From assembly GCA_934148985.1 (NCBI GenBank), contig CAKPDO010000005.1, positions 1 through 54,938 on the forward strand: a stretch of DNA of 54,938 nucleotides, read 5' to 3'. The position numbers and the translations under genes are program-made. This document shows, in pieces, positions 1 to 8,022 of the stretch. The notes under the pieces were generated by a model. It did not search any database. It saw only the letters and a list, made by a program, of their open reading frames with translations, and was not told the origin of the DNA. The stretch comes from an uncultured Clostridia bacterium (GTDB taxonomy: Bacteria; Bacillota; Clostridia; TANB77; CAG-508). The first letter of the stretch is position 1. Every line of letters begins with the position of its first letter.

Positions 1-878
1 TTTGCTCTTTCTATTACCATTTCTGCAACTTTTGCATGATGTTCTGGTAATTCGTCAAATGTTGAATATACAACTTGTCCTTTTATTGAACGTTTCATAT
101 CTGTAACTTCTTCTGGTCTTTCGTCTATAAGAAGCATTATAAGTTCACATTCTGGGTTGTTTGTTGTTATGCTATTTGCGATTTCTTTTAGTAATGTTGT
201 TTTTCCAGCTTTTGGTTGTGCAACGATTAATCCTCTTTGTCCCTTTCCTATTGGTGAGATTATGTCTATCATTCTTGTTGCATAATTTGTAGGTATTGTT
301 TCTAGTTTTAATCTTTCATCAGGATATATAGGTGTTAAATCTTCAAATCTTGTTCTTTTAGCTGCTTTTTCTGGATGTTCTCCATTTACTTCTCCAACAA
401 ATATTAAAGATGGAAATTTTTCTCCCTCTTTGCATCTCGAAATTCCTTTTACTAAATCCCCTGTAGTTAATTTAAATCTTCTAATTTGAATAGGAGATAT
501 ATATACATCTTTAGGGCTTGATAAATAGTTATCTCCTCTTAAGAAGCCATAACCATCTGGCAATACTTCTAATATTCCCTCTATTATTTCATCTTCTTCA
601 TTATTTACTTGATATGCAACTGTTCCAGTGTCTTCTAGTTTTTCTACTTCGTCATCTGAAGCATCATATCTACTACGTGTTTCTTCTTTTTCTTCTACAG
701 CTTCATCGTCTTCTTCATCTTCTAAATCTTCATCCTCAGCTTCTTCAAAGCTGTTGTTTTGTATACTTTTTAAAACTTCAATAAGTTCTTCTTTTTTTAA
801 TTTTGATATGTTTCTTATATTATTTTCTTTGGCTAGTTTTTTTAATTCTAATAATGTTAAACTTTCTAAATCTGACAT
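1..878 (-). CDS. rho: Transcription termination factor Rho, N-terminal part (cut by window edge)
   Basis: Hexameric RNA-dependent ATPase that ends transcription of untranslated RNA. The 292 visible codons hold an N-terminal Rho_N-type helical domain (LTLLELKKLAKEN), a long acidic stretch at about residues 45-75, the RNA-binding cold-shock-like domain (VLPDGYGFLRG, DVYISPIQIRRF), the Walker A loop QPKAGKTTLL and the Walker B region LIDERPEEV. The start is ATG at 876-878, preceded by AAGGAGAATAAA. The C-terminal third, with the rest of the ATPase core, lies outside the window. The acidic linker is a lineage-variable insertion. The identification is secure. Confidence 0.97.
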   Translation of the reverse strand, partial: MSDLESLTLLELKKLAKENNIRNISKLKKEELIEVLKSIQNNSFEEAEDEDLEDEEDDEAVEEKEETRSRYDASDDEVEKLEDTGTVAYQVNNEEDEIIEGILEVLPDGYGFLRGDNYLSSPKDVYISPIQIRRFKLTTGDLVKGISRCKEGEKFPSLIFVGEVNGEHPEKAAKRTRFEDLTPIYPDERLKLETIPTNYATRMIDIISPIGKGQRGLIVAQPKAGKTTLLKEIANSITTNNPECELIMLLIDERPEEVTDMKRSIKGQVVYSTFDELPEHHAKVAEMVIERA

Positions 879-990
879 ATTTTATTCTCCTTTTTACAAA
901 TTTTTGATTCTAATTTTGGGATTATTTATAGAAAAAAATTTTTACTTGCTAATTATATCACACTTTTGGCGTTTTGTGAAGTAACATAAC

Positions 991-1029
991 GAAAAAATCC
1001 TTGAAAAACATTAAAATTCAAGGATTTTA
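991..1029 (-). terminator. Intrinsic terminator after the divIC-like gene
   Basis: On the minus strand the stem AATCCTTGAA pairs with TTCAAGGATT and is followed by a run of T. It overlaps the stop codon of the upstream divIC-like gene and separates it from rho. Confidence 0.85.
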
Positions 1030-1302
1030 ATTTTCTTGGTCTACATAAACTCTTTCATTTGGTAAATACATATCTAATTTTTCTCTCGCAATTGCCTCTA
1101 TATATTCTGCTGAATTTACATTATCTTTTTCTTTATTTAATTTTTCTTGATATTCTTTTGCTTCGGCAATTTGTGTAGCTAATGCCTGTTCTTGTTCACT
1201 ATATGTATTTAATATTTTTTGTTGATTAATGACTGTTATTATAGCATAAACTAAAATTGCTATAAATATTAATTTCTTTAATAGTTTTGTTTTTCTTTTC
1301 AT
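1027..1302 (-). CDS. Septum formation initiator family protein (FtsB/DivIC-like)
   Basis: Small bitopic division protein of about 91 aa: a basic N-terminus, one membrane segment (LIFIAILVYAIITVI), then a coiled coil (SEQEQALATQIAEAKEYQEKL region) and a conserved tail (IEAIAREKLDMYLPNERVY) typical of DivIC/FtsB. The family links the divisome FtsQ/DivIB-FtsL complex outside the membrane. An ATG three codons further upstream directly abuts the Shine-Dalgarno AGGAAAG, so the ATG starting MKRKT (about 9 nt spacing) is preferred. Its place after yabP and yabQ matches the usual yabP-yabQ-divIC order of spore formers. Confidence 0.9.
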   Translation of the reverse strand: MKRKTKLLKKLIFIAILVYAIITVINQQKILNTYSEQEQALATQIAEAKEYQEKLNKEKDNVNSAEYIEAIAREKLDMYLPNERVYVDQEN

Positions 1303-1373
1303 ATGTACCATCTTTCCTATTTTCCTATACTATTTTATTATTCTCCATTTAAAGACAAAATCCCTCTAGTTAC

Positions 1374-1862
1374 TCAAGTTTTTTGAGCTTTTTTTGATTT
1401 ATTTATATTATTAAATGCGTTTTTTAGTTTTTTTGTCACATTATTTTGAATTTTTATATATATTAAATATATTGGTCTAAATAAAAATTTTTCTATTATT
1501 CTAAAAATCGCTTTAAATGGAAATATTATGATTTTTAGAATTCCAAGCACGAATTTTTTAATAATTGATATTATTTTTACAACAATTTTTACTAAAAAAT
1601 CACTAAGTGTTAACATATATAATAATATTCCCAAAATTAGGCCTAATAGCATAAAAAATCTTAATGCTCCGCCAGAAAAATTGTACATACAATAGATTAT
1701 ACTTAAACCTGTTAATATCCAAAATAAAATATCTTCAATATTTGTTATAAAATTAACTGTTTTAAAGGATTTCCTTAATATTCTAAAAAAATCAAATAAT
1801 ATTCCTATAAATATTCCATTTAACGCAAACACTAAAAACAAATACGCTTGATTTATAGCCAA
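1374..1862 (-). CDS. yabQ: Spore cortex biosynthesis protein YabQ
   Basis: Membrane protein needed for cortex assembly in Bacillus, 162 aa here. Four hydrophobic segments are visible (YLFLVFALNGIFIGILF; FWILTGLSIIYCMY; FFMLLGLILGILLYML; a last one near FVLGILKIIIFPF), with the family signature FDFFRILRK at the N-terminus and a basic C-terminal tail. The start is TTG at 1860-1862, behind AGGAG; no ATG is available nearby. It begins 21 nt after the frameshift-corrected end of yabP and is very probably co-transcribed with it. Confidence 0.9.
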   Translation of the reverse strand: MAINQAYLFLVFALNGIFIGILFDFFRILRKSFKTVNFITNIEDILFWILTGLSIIYCMYNFSGGALRFFMLLGLILGILLYMLTLSDFLVKIVVKIISIIKKFVLGILKIIIFPFKAIFRIIEKFLFRPIYLIYIKIQNNVTKKLKNAFNNINKSKKAQKT

Positions 1863-1883
1863 TTTAAACCTATCTCCTTAACT

Positions 1884-2188
1884 TTACTTAAATATTTTGC
1901 TAAATAGTCCACCGCTCTTGTTCTTTTTTAGAATGATCACTATAGCCTAAATTGTTTATTTGACCCTCTACAACTATCTCTTGGGTATCTATGCTAAGTT
2001 TATTTATTTTTAAATCTTCCCCTTTTATTGTTAAAAGGCCGAGCTCTGTTTCCATAATAACAACTTGGTCATCAAAACTAAGCACATCTTTTACTCCGTG
2101 ATATACTTAATTTATTTCTATTTTCTAAAATTAAATTTTGAATTATATTATTTAAATTATTAACATTTTTTCTTTCATCAACAACCAT
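1884..2188 (-). CDS. yabP: Sporulation protein YabP, readable only with two +1 shifts at CGG
   Basis: YabP is a small spore-cortex/coat-associated protein of about 100 aa. From ATG 2186-2188 (AGGAGG 9 nt upstream) frame 0 gives 30 codons ending LSIS, then CGG at 2096-2098 and soon a stop. Omitting only the C of that CGG continues as GVKDVLSFDDQVV and 61 codons of good YabP sequence to EQE. A second CGG at 1912-1914 again breaks the frame, and omitting its C gives the usual family tail GGLFSKIFK and stop TAA at 1884-1886. The repaired product is 100 aa, the length expected for YabP. Both break points carry glycine in the family. Without the shifts only fragments of 30-60 residues could be made. 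It could be a pseudogene or a sequence error, but two identical-type breaks in 300 bp with all other positions intact argue for recoding. Confidence 0.85.
1912..1914 (-). other. CGG +1 recoding site 1 (yabP, 3' end)
   Basis: Coding-strand context GAA CAA GAG CGG TGG ACT, followed by an early stop. Skipping the C gives GAG GGT GGA CTA TTT and the family C-terminus (…GGLFSKIFK). Confidence 0.75.
2096..2098 (-). other. CGG +1 recoding site 2 (yabP, 5' part)
   Basis: Coding-strand context AGT ATA TCA CGG AGT AAA, followed by an early stop. Skipping the C gives TCA GGA GTA AAA GAT, the conserved GVKDV stretch of YabP. Confidence 0.75.
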
Positions 2189-2243
2189 TTTTCCATTCCT
2201 CCTAAGCTATAAATAATATATTCACAAATTAGGGTTTTAGAAC

Positions 2244-2270
2244 TAAAAAAGGACCCTGTAGGTCCTTTAA
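2244..2270 (-). terminator. Intrinsic terminator after lysC
   Basis: On the minus strand AAAGGACC-TACA-GGGTCCTTTTTT directly follows the lysC stop. It separates the acyl-CoA ligase/prfB/lysC group from yabP, which must therefore have its own promoter in 2189-2243; I could not assign it to a sigma factor. Confidence 0.9.
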
Positions 2271-2271
2271 A

Positions 2272-3454
2272 TTATATTAAAATTTTGTGTAATTCTTCTA
2301 AAATTTCATTTGGTATGATAGTTTTAAACATAATAGCAATTTTTGTTTCATTTATTTCCATACTTATTATGTCTAGCTTATTTTTTTCGATAACATTCAT
2401 TGTTTTATTTAATACACTATTATTACTCATAATTCCATTTCCTATAATAGAAATTCTAGTTATCTCTAAATAGCTGCTTTTAAGTTCTGGAAACTTATTT
2501 TCAAGTAAGCTTGCAAGTTTATTAAATTTTGCTTTTGGCACTGTAAATGAAATATCCAGCATATTATTTTCACTACTATTTACTAAATTTTTAACATTTA
2601 ATTCTGCCTCTATAAAAGAATTGTAAATTGTATTAAATTTTTCTAAAGAATAATCTTTTGATGTAATATGAGCATATAAAATATTATCATTTTTTACAAT
2701 ATTTTTTACATATCCACCCTCTATTTTATCATTTATTATAGTTCCATCATTATTGTTAAATGTCGATTTGGCAATTATTGGAACATTGAATTTTTCTCCT
2801 ACTTCAACACATCTATTATGAAGGACTTTAGCTCCTTCATCTGCAATATCTAACATTTCTGTATATGATAAAGTATTTATTTTCCTTGCAACTTTTGTTT
2901 GCCTTGGGTCTGTTGTGTATACCCCGTCTACATCTGAAAAAATATAACATTTTGTGGCTTTTAATTTAGCCGCTACTGCAACTGCTGTGGTATCAGAGCC
3001 TCCTCTGCCTAAAGTTGTAATATCCATACTAGGGTTTATACCTTGAAATCCCGCAATAATTACAATCTTTCCATTTTCTAGCTCTTTTTCTATTCTTGAT
3101 GTATCTATGTCTTCTATAATTGCATCCTGATTTGTATTATTAGTATAAATTCCGTGCTTGCCATCCTGTAAGTGAAATTGCTGGCATTTCAAGCCTATTT
3201 AGTAATATTGCAAGTTTTGCCATTGTAATTTGCTCCCCTGTACTTAATAACACATCTAATTCTCTTTCGTTAGGGACACTTGATAAGCTTAAAGCCTCTT
3301 TAATTAAATTGTCTGTTGTTTTTCCTTGAGCCGAAACAACAACAACAATTCTTTTTCCCTCATCATAAAAACTTTTGATTTTTTCTGCAACAACATTTAA
3401 TTTAATATTGTCCGCAACTGAACTTCCTCCAAATTTTAATACTACTGTGTCCAT
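2272..3454 (-). CDS. lysC: Aspartate kinase, readable only with one +1 shift at CGG
   Basis: First enzyme of the aspartate pathway (ATP + aspartate to aspartyl phosphate), leading to lysine, diaminopimelate, dipicolinate, threonine and methionine. Starting at ATG 3452-3454 (AGAAGGTG upstream), frame 0 shows VLKFGGSSVAD, LLSTGEQITMAK and LTGWQA, 100 codons in all. It then meets CGG at 3152-3154 and runs into a stop four codons later. Omitting the C gives the usual QAGIYTN continuation and a further 293 residues: FQGINP, LGRGGSDTTAVA, FSDVDGVYTTDPR and two ACT-type regulatory domains at the C-terminus. The repaired length is 393 aa, normal for the family. Downstream frame codons are fully conserved, so this is not an old pseudogene. 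It follows prfB by 82 nt and ends at a terminator. Confidence 0.92.
3152..3154 (-). other. CGG +1 recoding site 3 (lysC)
   Basis: Coding-strand context TGG CAA GCA CGG AAT TTA TAC TAA. Skipping the C gives TGG CAA GCA GGA ATT TAT, restoring the conserved GWQAGI motif of aspartate kinases. Confidence 0.78.
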
Positions 3455-3536
3455 GTTGGCACCTTCTTTATTTTTTTATTACACACCTATTTAATTAAAT
3501 ATGGCTTACTATTAATATATTATGTTTAAAAAATAA

Positions 3537-4642
3537 TTATGTTACACCTTGTTTCAAGTAGCTTTCAATAAAGCCATCTAATTCGCCATCCATAACGCTT
3601 TGAACATTTCCGTACTTCATAATTTGTTCTGTGGTCTTTTACTAAAGTATATGGGCAAAATACATATGAACGTATTTGACTTCCCCAAGCAATATCTCTT
3701 TGAACACCTTTTAACTCATCAATTGTTTCCTTGTGTTCTCTTTCTTTTAAATCTAATAGTTTAGATTTTAACATTTTCATTGCATATTCTCTGTTTTGAA
3801 GCTGTGACCTTTGAGTTTGACATGAAGTTATTATTCCTGTTGGAATGTGTGTCAATCTTACTGCTGACGATGTTTTATTTACATGCTGTCCTCCAGCCCC
3901 AGATGCTCTATATACATCCATTTTTATATCATCTGGATTTATATATAAATCTACATCATCAGTTATTTCAGGCAATACTTCAAGTGATGCAAAAGATGTA
4001 TGACGTCTTCCACCACTATCAAATGGTGATATCCTTACTAATCTATGTACTCCCATTTCTCCTTTTAAATACCCATAAGCATTTTCACCTGTTACTTCAA
4101 ATGTAACACTTTTTAGACCTGCTTCATCACCTTCTAAATAATCTAATTCTTCAACTTTATATCCTGACTTAACTGCCCATCTAGTGTACATTCTATATAA
4201 CATTTCTGCCCAATCTTGTGCTTCTGTTCCTCCTGCTCCAGGATGTAATGTTAATATTGCATTGTTTTTGTCATATTTGCCTGATAAAAGTGTTTCTATT
4301 TCAAATTTTTCTAGATCTTTATTTATTTTTTTTATATCTTTTTCCATTTCTACAGCCAGTTCTTCATCCGGCTCTAGTTTTAATAAATCTATTAGTTCTA
4401 TGGTATTACTTATTTCATTTTCGAGCTCTCTATACTTTTGGCTTCTACCTTTTAGACTTTTTATTTTTGATAACACCGTATTTGAATTTTGAGTATCTTC
4501 CCAAAATTCAGGCTTTGTTGTTTCTTCTTCTAATTTTTTCAAGTCTTCTTCTATTTTAGGTATGTCAAAGTGAATCACCTAAATCTTTTAATTTTTTTTC
4601 TTGTGAAGATAAAATTCTAAGGTTTTCTTCTAAATCCTGCAT
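3537..4642 (-). CDS. prfB: Peptide chain release factor 2 (two +1 shifts: classical UGA site plus CGG near the C-terminus)
   Basis: RF2 releases peptides at UGA and UAA. The start is ATG 4640-4642 with AAGGAGAG upstream. After 25 codons comes CTT TGA C, the classical autoregulatory +1 frameshift with an AGGTGA element just upstream. The body then runs for 318 codons with LHPGAGGTEAQDW, GGRRHTSF and the catalytic GGQ in SGAGGQHVNKTSSAV, up to HRTNYEV. There CGG at 3610-3612 breaks the frame. Omitting its C restores the family tail GNVQSVMDG and ends at TAA 3537-3539, giving 367 aa, as in other RF2 proteins. Unshifted, the tail becomes a nonsense RKCSKRYGW and loses the domain that packs near the decoding centre. 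It starts 15 nt after the acyl-CoA ligase. Confidence 0.95.
3610..3612 (-). other. CGG +1 recoding site 4 (prfB, 3' part)
   Basis: Coding-strand context TAT GAA GTA CGG AAA TGT. Skipping the C gives GAA GTA GGA AAT GTT CAA, the conserved EVGNVQ of RF2. A second, independent recoding event in a gene already known for one. Confidence 0.78.
4564..4570 (-). promoter_or_regulatory. Classical RF2 programmed +1 frameshift site
   Basis: Coding strand CTT TGA C after 25 codons of prfB, with an SD-like AGGTGA four bases upstream of CTT. This is the known RF2 autoregulation device: low RF2 lets the ribosome slip from the UGA into the GAC frame. Confidence 0.93.
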
Positions 4643-4657
4643 TAAATCACTCTCCTT

Positions 4658-6379
4658 TTAAATTCCTTCAATTTTCGCTAATTCCTCTTTTCTCTTAATC
4701 TTATGAGTAGTAGTTTTTATTAAAGGCTCATCTGTTAAAATCATATTTTTAATATATTTATATGGTGGTAAAGTTTTATTAATTTCTTTGATTTTAGTCC
4801 ATAATATATCATGTAGTTCTTTTTCGTTTCTTCCCTTTATTGCATCTTTATTATAAACTATCTTTACAGAAATCATAGGGTTATTTTTATCTCCTTTTTG
4901 AGCCATTCCATAAATAAAGCTTTCTTCAACTTCTGGCAATTTATTGACTAGAATCTCAAGCTCTTCTGGAAAAACTTTTTTACCATTTTTCATTACAATA
5001 ACATCTTTTTCCCTTCCTGTCAAGAATAAAAATCCATCTTTATCAATATATCCTAAATCTCCGGTATAAAACCATCCATCTTTTAATACTTTATTTGTTG
5101 CTTCCTCATTTTCATAATATCCCATCATTATATTAGGTCCTTTTACTCGAACCTCCCCTATTCCGTCTTTATCTTTATTTACTATTTCAACCGTTACGTG
5201 ATTCATAGGAAAACCTACAGAGCCACTTCTAACATACTTATCATTTTCAGCAGCAATAACAGGGCATGTTTCAGTGAGTCCATATCCTTGAATTAAATGC
5301 ACACCAAATTCGTTAAACTTAACAGATACTTTTTTATCTAAAGGCGCTCCTCCTGATATTATAAATCTCATTTTTCCGCCTAATCCATCTAAAACCTGTT
5401 TAAATAATTTTCTCCTTATGTCAATATGAAATTTTAATAAAAAGTTGCTTACTTTAGTTGCAAAATTGATTATTTTTGTTTTTCCCTGTTTTTCAATCTC
5501 TTTTTCTATATTTTCATACATCTTATTTACAAGTAAAGGTACCCCAACAAAAACCGAGACTCCATATTCTTTTAAATTTTGCTTTATATACTTTAATCCA
5601 TCAGGGAATACCGTTCGTACGCCTGTCGCAAGCATAACAAGCATACCTGTTGAACCAAAAATATGGTGAAATGGTAAAAACGCAATATTTGTATCTGTAG
5701 GATATAAACTTTCTACCATCAGCATATCTGCAATATTTGCTGCAATTGCTTTTTGATTTAACATTACCGCCTTTGATTTAGAAGTTGTTCCTGACGTAAA
5801 TAAAAGTATACTCATAGTTTCTGAATTTACTTTATTTTTTATAAATTCATCAGTACCATTTTGGATTTCTTTTTTCCCATCTTTTAAAAGATCTTCAAAT
5901 TTTGTATAGCCATCTACGTTACTCATACATATGAAATTATGTATATTGGTTCTTCCATTTTGTTTTATTATAGATATATTTTCTTCATATTTTTCGTCAA
6001 ATACAATTGCATCAGCTTTGCTTCTAACTAATGAATCTTCTAATTCATTAAGTTGCAATTCTTTATCTATTGGAACCGAAACTATTCCGCCAAATAAATT
6101 ACTTAAGTGTGCTACTACCCACTCATATCTATTTCTTCCGCAAATTGCAATTCTTTTTCCTTTTAGACCTAATTTGTAAAGCGATGTTCCAAATGAATTT
6201 ATATCATCCAATAGATTTTGATATGTATGATTTATATATTCTACGCTCTTATCTTCTTTCTTTATTTTTGTAACAAATGCGACATTATTTTTATATAATT
6301 TTACTGAATTTTCTATTACTTCTTTTATATTATTAAATACTGGCACATCTCTAAATTTATTTTTTTCCTTTGATTTCAT
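4658..6379 (-). CDS. AMP-forming long-chain acyl-CoA synthetase family ligase
   Basis: Adenylate-forming enzyme of 573 aa that activates a carboxylic acid, probably a fatty acid, to its CoA thioester. Visible motifs: the P-loop LLFTSGTTSKSKAVML around residue 195, YGLTETCPV around 355, GWFYTGDLGYIDKDGF around 435, and a C-terminal PPYKYIKN / TTHKIKRKE with the catalytic lysine region. No transmembrane segment. First gene of an apparent group with prfB (15 nt gap) and lysC. Starts at ATG with AAGGAGAAAAGAT upstream. The exact substrate cannot be read from sequence. Confidence 0.9.
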   Translation of the reverse strand: MKSKEKNKFRDVPVFNNIKEVIENSVKLYKNNVAFVTKIKKEDKSVEYINHTYQNLLDDINSFGTSLYKLGLKGKRIAICGRNRYEWVVAHLSNLFGGIVSVPIDKELQLNELEDSLVRSKADAIVFDEKYEENISIIKQNGRTNIHNFICMSNVDGYTKFEDLLKDGKKEIQNGTDEFIKNKVNSETMSILLFTSGTTSKSKAVMLNQKAIAANIADMLMVESLYPTDTNIAFLPFHHIFGSTGMLVMLATGVRTVFPDGLKYIKQNLKEYGVSVFVGVPLLVNKMYENIEKEIEKQGKTKIINFATKVSNFLLKFHIDIRRKLFKQVLDGLGGKMRFIISGGAPLDKKVSVKFNEFGVHLIQGYGLTETCPVIAAENDKYVRSGSVGFPMNHVTVEIVNKDKDGIGEVRVKGPNIMMGYYENEEATNKVLKDGWFYTGDLGYIDKDGFLFLTGREKDVIVMKNGKKVFPEELEILVNKLPEVEESFIYGMAQKGDKNNPMISVKIVYNKDAIKGRNEKELHDILWTKIKEINKTLPPYKYIKNMILTDEPLIKTTTHKIKRKEELAKIEGI

Positions 6380-6411
6380 ATCTTTTCTCCTTTTATTTGG
6401 TTTGCTAGACT

Positions 6412-6440
6412 AGATTATCATATTTGACTTACTTTGTCAA
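6412..6440 (-). promoter_or_regulatory. Promoter for acyl-CoA ligase/prfB/lysC group
   Basis: -35 TTGACA (6435-6440 reversed). The -10 is either TAATCT (17-nt spacing) or GATAAT (15-nt spacing). Divergent from the promoter at 6446-6474. Confidence 0.6.
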
Positions 6441-6445
6441 TTCAC

Positions 6446-6474
6446 TTGACTACTTCTTCTAAAAATGTTATCAT
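6446..6474 (+). promoter_or_regulatory. Sigma-A-type promoter for the DUF1836 gene
   Basis: -35 TTGACT, 17-nt spacer, -10 TATCAT. The expected start of transcription is near 6481, giving a leader of about 20 nt. Confidence 0.75.
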
Positions 6475-6502
6475 TGGTAACTGAAGGAAAGTGAGTAATA
6501 AT

Positions 6503-7015
6503 ATGTGTAATAAAAAAGATTTAATATCATTAGATAAAATTCATATTCCAAGATGGAATGAACTACCGAATGTAGATTTATATTTAGACCAAGTAGTAAC
6601 TTTTATAAATTCTTCTTTAGCAGTTTTTTTACCTTGTAATAGTGATAATGAAGAAAAACAAGAAAATCAAATTTTGACAAAGACTATGATTAATAATTAT
6701 GTAAAAAATCATTTAATAGATGCACCTGTTAAGAAAAAATATTCTAAAATTCAATGTGCTAAAATCTTTGCAATTTGCATTTTGAAACAAGTTTATAGTA
6801 TGAACGAAATATATAATTTATTTGAAATAGCTTTAAAACATACAGATGTAGAACATGCTTATGATAGATTTTGTACCTTATTTGAACAAGCTTTAAGGTG
6901 TGCATATAACCATGAGGATTTTGTAGATACAGAATCCGGAGATGGTAATAAATATCTACTTAAATCTGTTTTACTTTCTTGTAGTTATAAAATTTATGTA
7001 CAAAATATTATATAA
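6503..7015 (+). CDS. DUF1836 domain protein, probable HTH regulator
   Basis: 170 aa protein with the DUF1836 signature: IHIPRWNELPNVDLYLDQV at the N-terminus, LTKTMINNYVKN in the middle and VKKKYSKIQCAKI with ICILKQVYSM after it. The family has a MerR-like helix-turn-helix and is common in spore-forming Firmicutes; its targets are not generally known. A GTG at 6491 is in frame but lies directly on the AAGGAAA ribosome-binding site, so ATG 6503 is the more likely start. Single gene with its own promoter, ended by the hairpin at 7021-7075. Confidence 0.8.
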   Translation: MCNKKDLISLDKIHIPRWNELPNVDLYLDQVVTFINSSLAVFLPCNSDNEEKQENQILTKTMINNYVKNHLIDAPVKKKYSKIQCAKIFAICILKQVYSMNEIYNLFEIALKHTDVEHAYDRFCTLFEQALRCAYNHEDFVDTESGDGNKYLLKSVLLSCSYKIYVQNII

Positions 7016-7020
7016 CTTTT

Positions 7021-7075
7021 ATCATTAGGACCGTATTATTTTTTCATAAAACTATACAGTCCTAATGATAATTTT
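7021..7075. terminator. Bidirectional terminator between convergent genes
   Basis: ATCATTAGGAC … GTCCTAATGAT arms around a 27-nt loop, with T-rich flanks on both strands. It serves the DUF1836 gene (plus) and the deacetylase (minus). Confidence 0.75.
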
Positions 7076-7962
7076 TATTCTACTTTTTTCTTAAATTCTA
7101 ACATACTAGTATTTCCCGAAATTCTAACTCGAGGCAATTCATATTTAGAACCACCTTTTTTCACTCTGCCTCCTTTAGTTGTAAAAGCAAGTTTATATCC
7201 GTTTTCTTTCAAAACTTTAATATCTAAATCATTATATTGTCCAAATGGATAGCAAAAAATGGTTGCTCCTCCTAATACCTCTCTTGATAGCAAAATATCA
7301 TCCTTAATTTTATCATAGTCCCATGAAAGCATTACTCCTTTTCCATTCTTTCCTGCTTTGTGCATATCATATGAATGTGATTGATAATCTACATATTTTT
7401 GTTTATCATTTGCCCTATTTCCATACCAATATGTTATTACAAATGATGTTACTGGTATTTTGTATTTTTGAATAATAGGAACGGCTAATTCGAAAAAAGA
7501 TGGGTCGCCATCATCTACAGTTATGACTACACTTTTTTCTGGTAACTCTTGTTTTTCTTCAATATAATTTTCTACCTGTTCCCATGTTGGGAAATAAAAA
7601 TCATTTTCCGCCAAATATTTCATTTGTTCATCAAAATTCGATATTTCTATCCAATTTGCATCTTTTCCAGAATCTTTTGATTTATCATAGAAAAAATGAT
7701 ACATTAATACTGGTAATCCATTTTCACTTAATTTTTCCCCTGTTTTTAATTTTTGTTCTAGCAAATTATCTTCAACATTTTCTTCTTGGTTCTGGTTAGT
7801 TTGTTCATTAGATATTTGTTTTGTTTCGTTGTTGTTATTTGCTATTGTTTTTTTTGCGCTTTCCTTTTTTAAATTAATTCTTATTACAAGTAACGCACAA
7901 ACCACTATTATCACCAAAAGCATAACTCTTTTCTTTTTATTGTTTCTTCTTCTTTTTTTCAT
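7075..7962 (-). CDS. Membrane-anchored polysaccharide deacetylase (NodB family)
   Basis: 295 aa: a basic start (MKKRRRNNKKKR), a signal anchor (VMLLVIIVVCALLVI), a low-complexity linker rich in N/Q/E, then the NodB fold with PVLMYHFFY, the metal motif VITVDDGDPSFF (usual TFDDG with F replaced by V), a histidine motif SHSYDMH, and FCYPFGQYND near the C-terminus. Predicted to remove acetyl groups from peptidoglycan or other cell-surface N-acetylated glycans outside the membrane. Own promoter at 7988-8016. The exact substrate is unknown. Confidence 0.88.
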   Translation of the reverse strand: MKKRRRNNKKKRVMLLVIIVVCALLVIRINLKKESAKKTIANNNNETKQISNEQTNQNQEENVEDNLLEQKLKTGEKLSENGLPVLMYHFFYDKSKDSGKDANWIEISNFDEQMKYLAENDFYFPTWEQVENYIEEKQELPEKSVVITVDDGDPSFFELAVPIIQKYKIPVTSFVITYWYGNRANDKQKYVDYQSHSYDMHKAGKNGKGVMLSWDYDKIKDDILLSREVLGGATIFCYPFGQYNDLDIKVLKENGYKLAFTTKGGRVKKGGSKYELPRVRISGNTSMLEFKKKVE

Positions 7963-7987
7963 TTCATTTTCCCCCTTTTCATTTTAG

Positions 7988-8016
7988 ATAATAAAACATA
8001 AACAAATATTTGTCAA
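7988..8016 (-). promoter_or_regulatory. Promoter for the polysaccharide deacetylase
   Basis: -35 TTGACA, 17-nt spacer, -10 TATTAT on the minus strand. Confidence 0.8.
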
Positions 8017-8022
8017 TATCAA

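Noticed and set aside
2272..3454. lysC as two separate genes or a pseudogene
   Set aside because: Both parts are fully conserved, one base apart from fusion, and the break coincides with the same CGG feature as in prfB and yabP.
3454..3537. Lysine riboswitch before lysC
   Set aside because: Only 82 bases separate prfB and lysC, too short, and no characteristic structure is visible.
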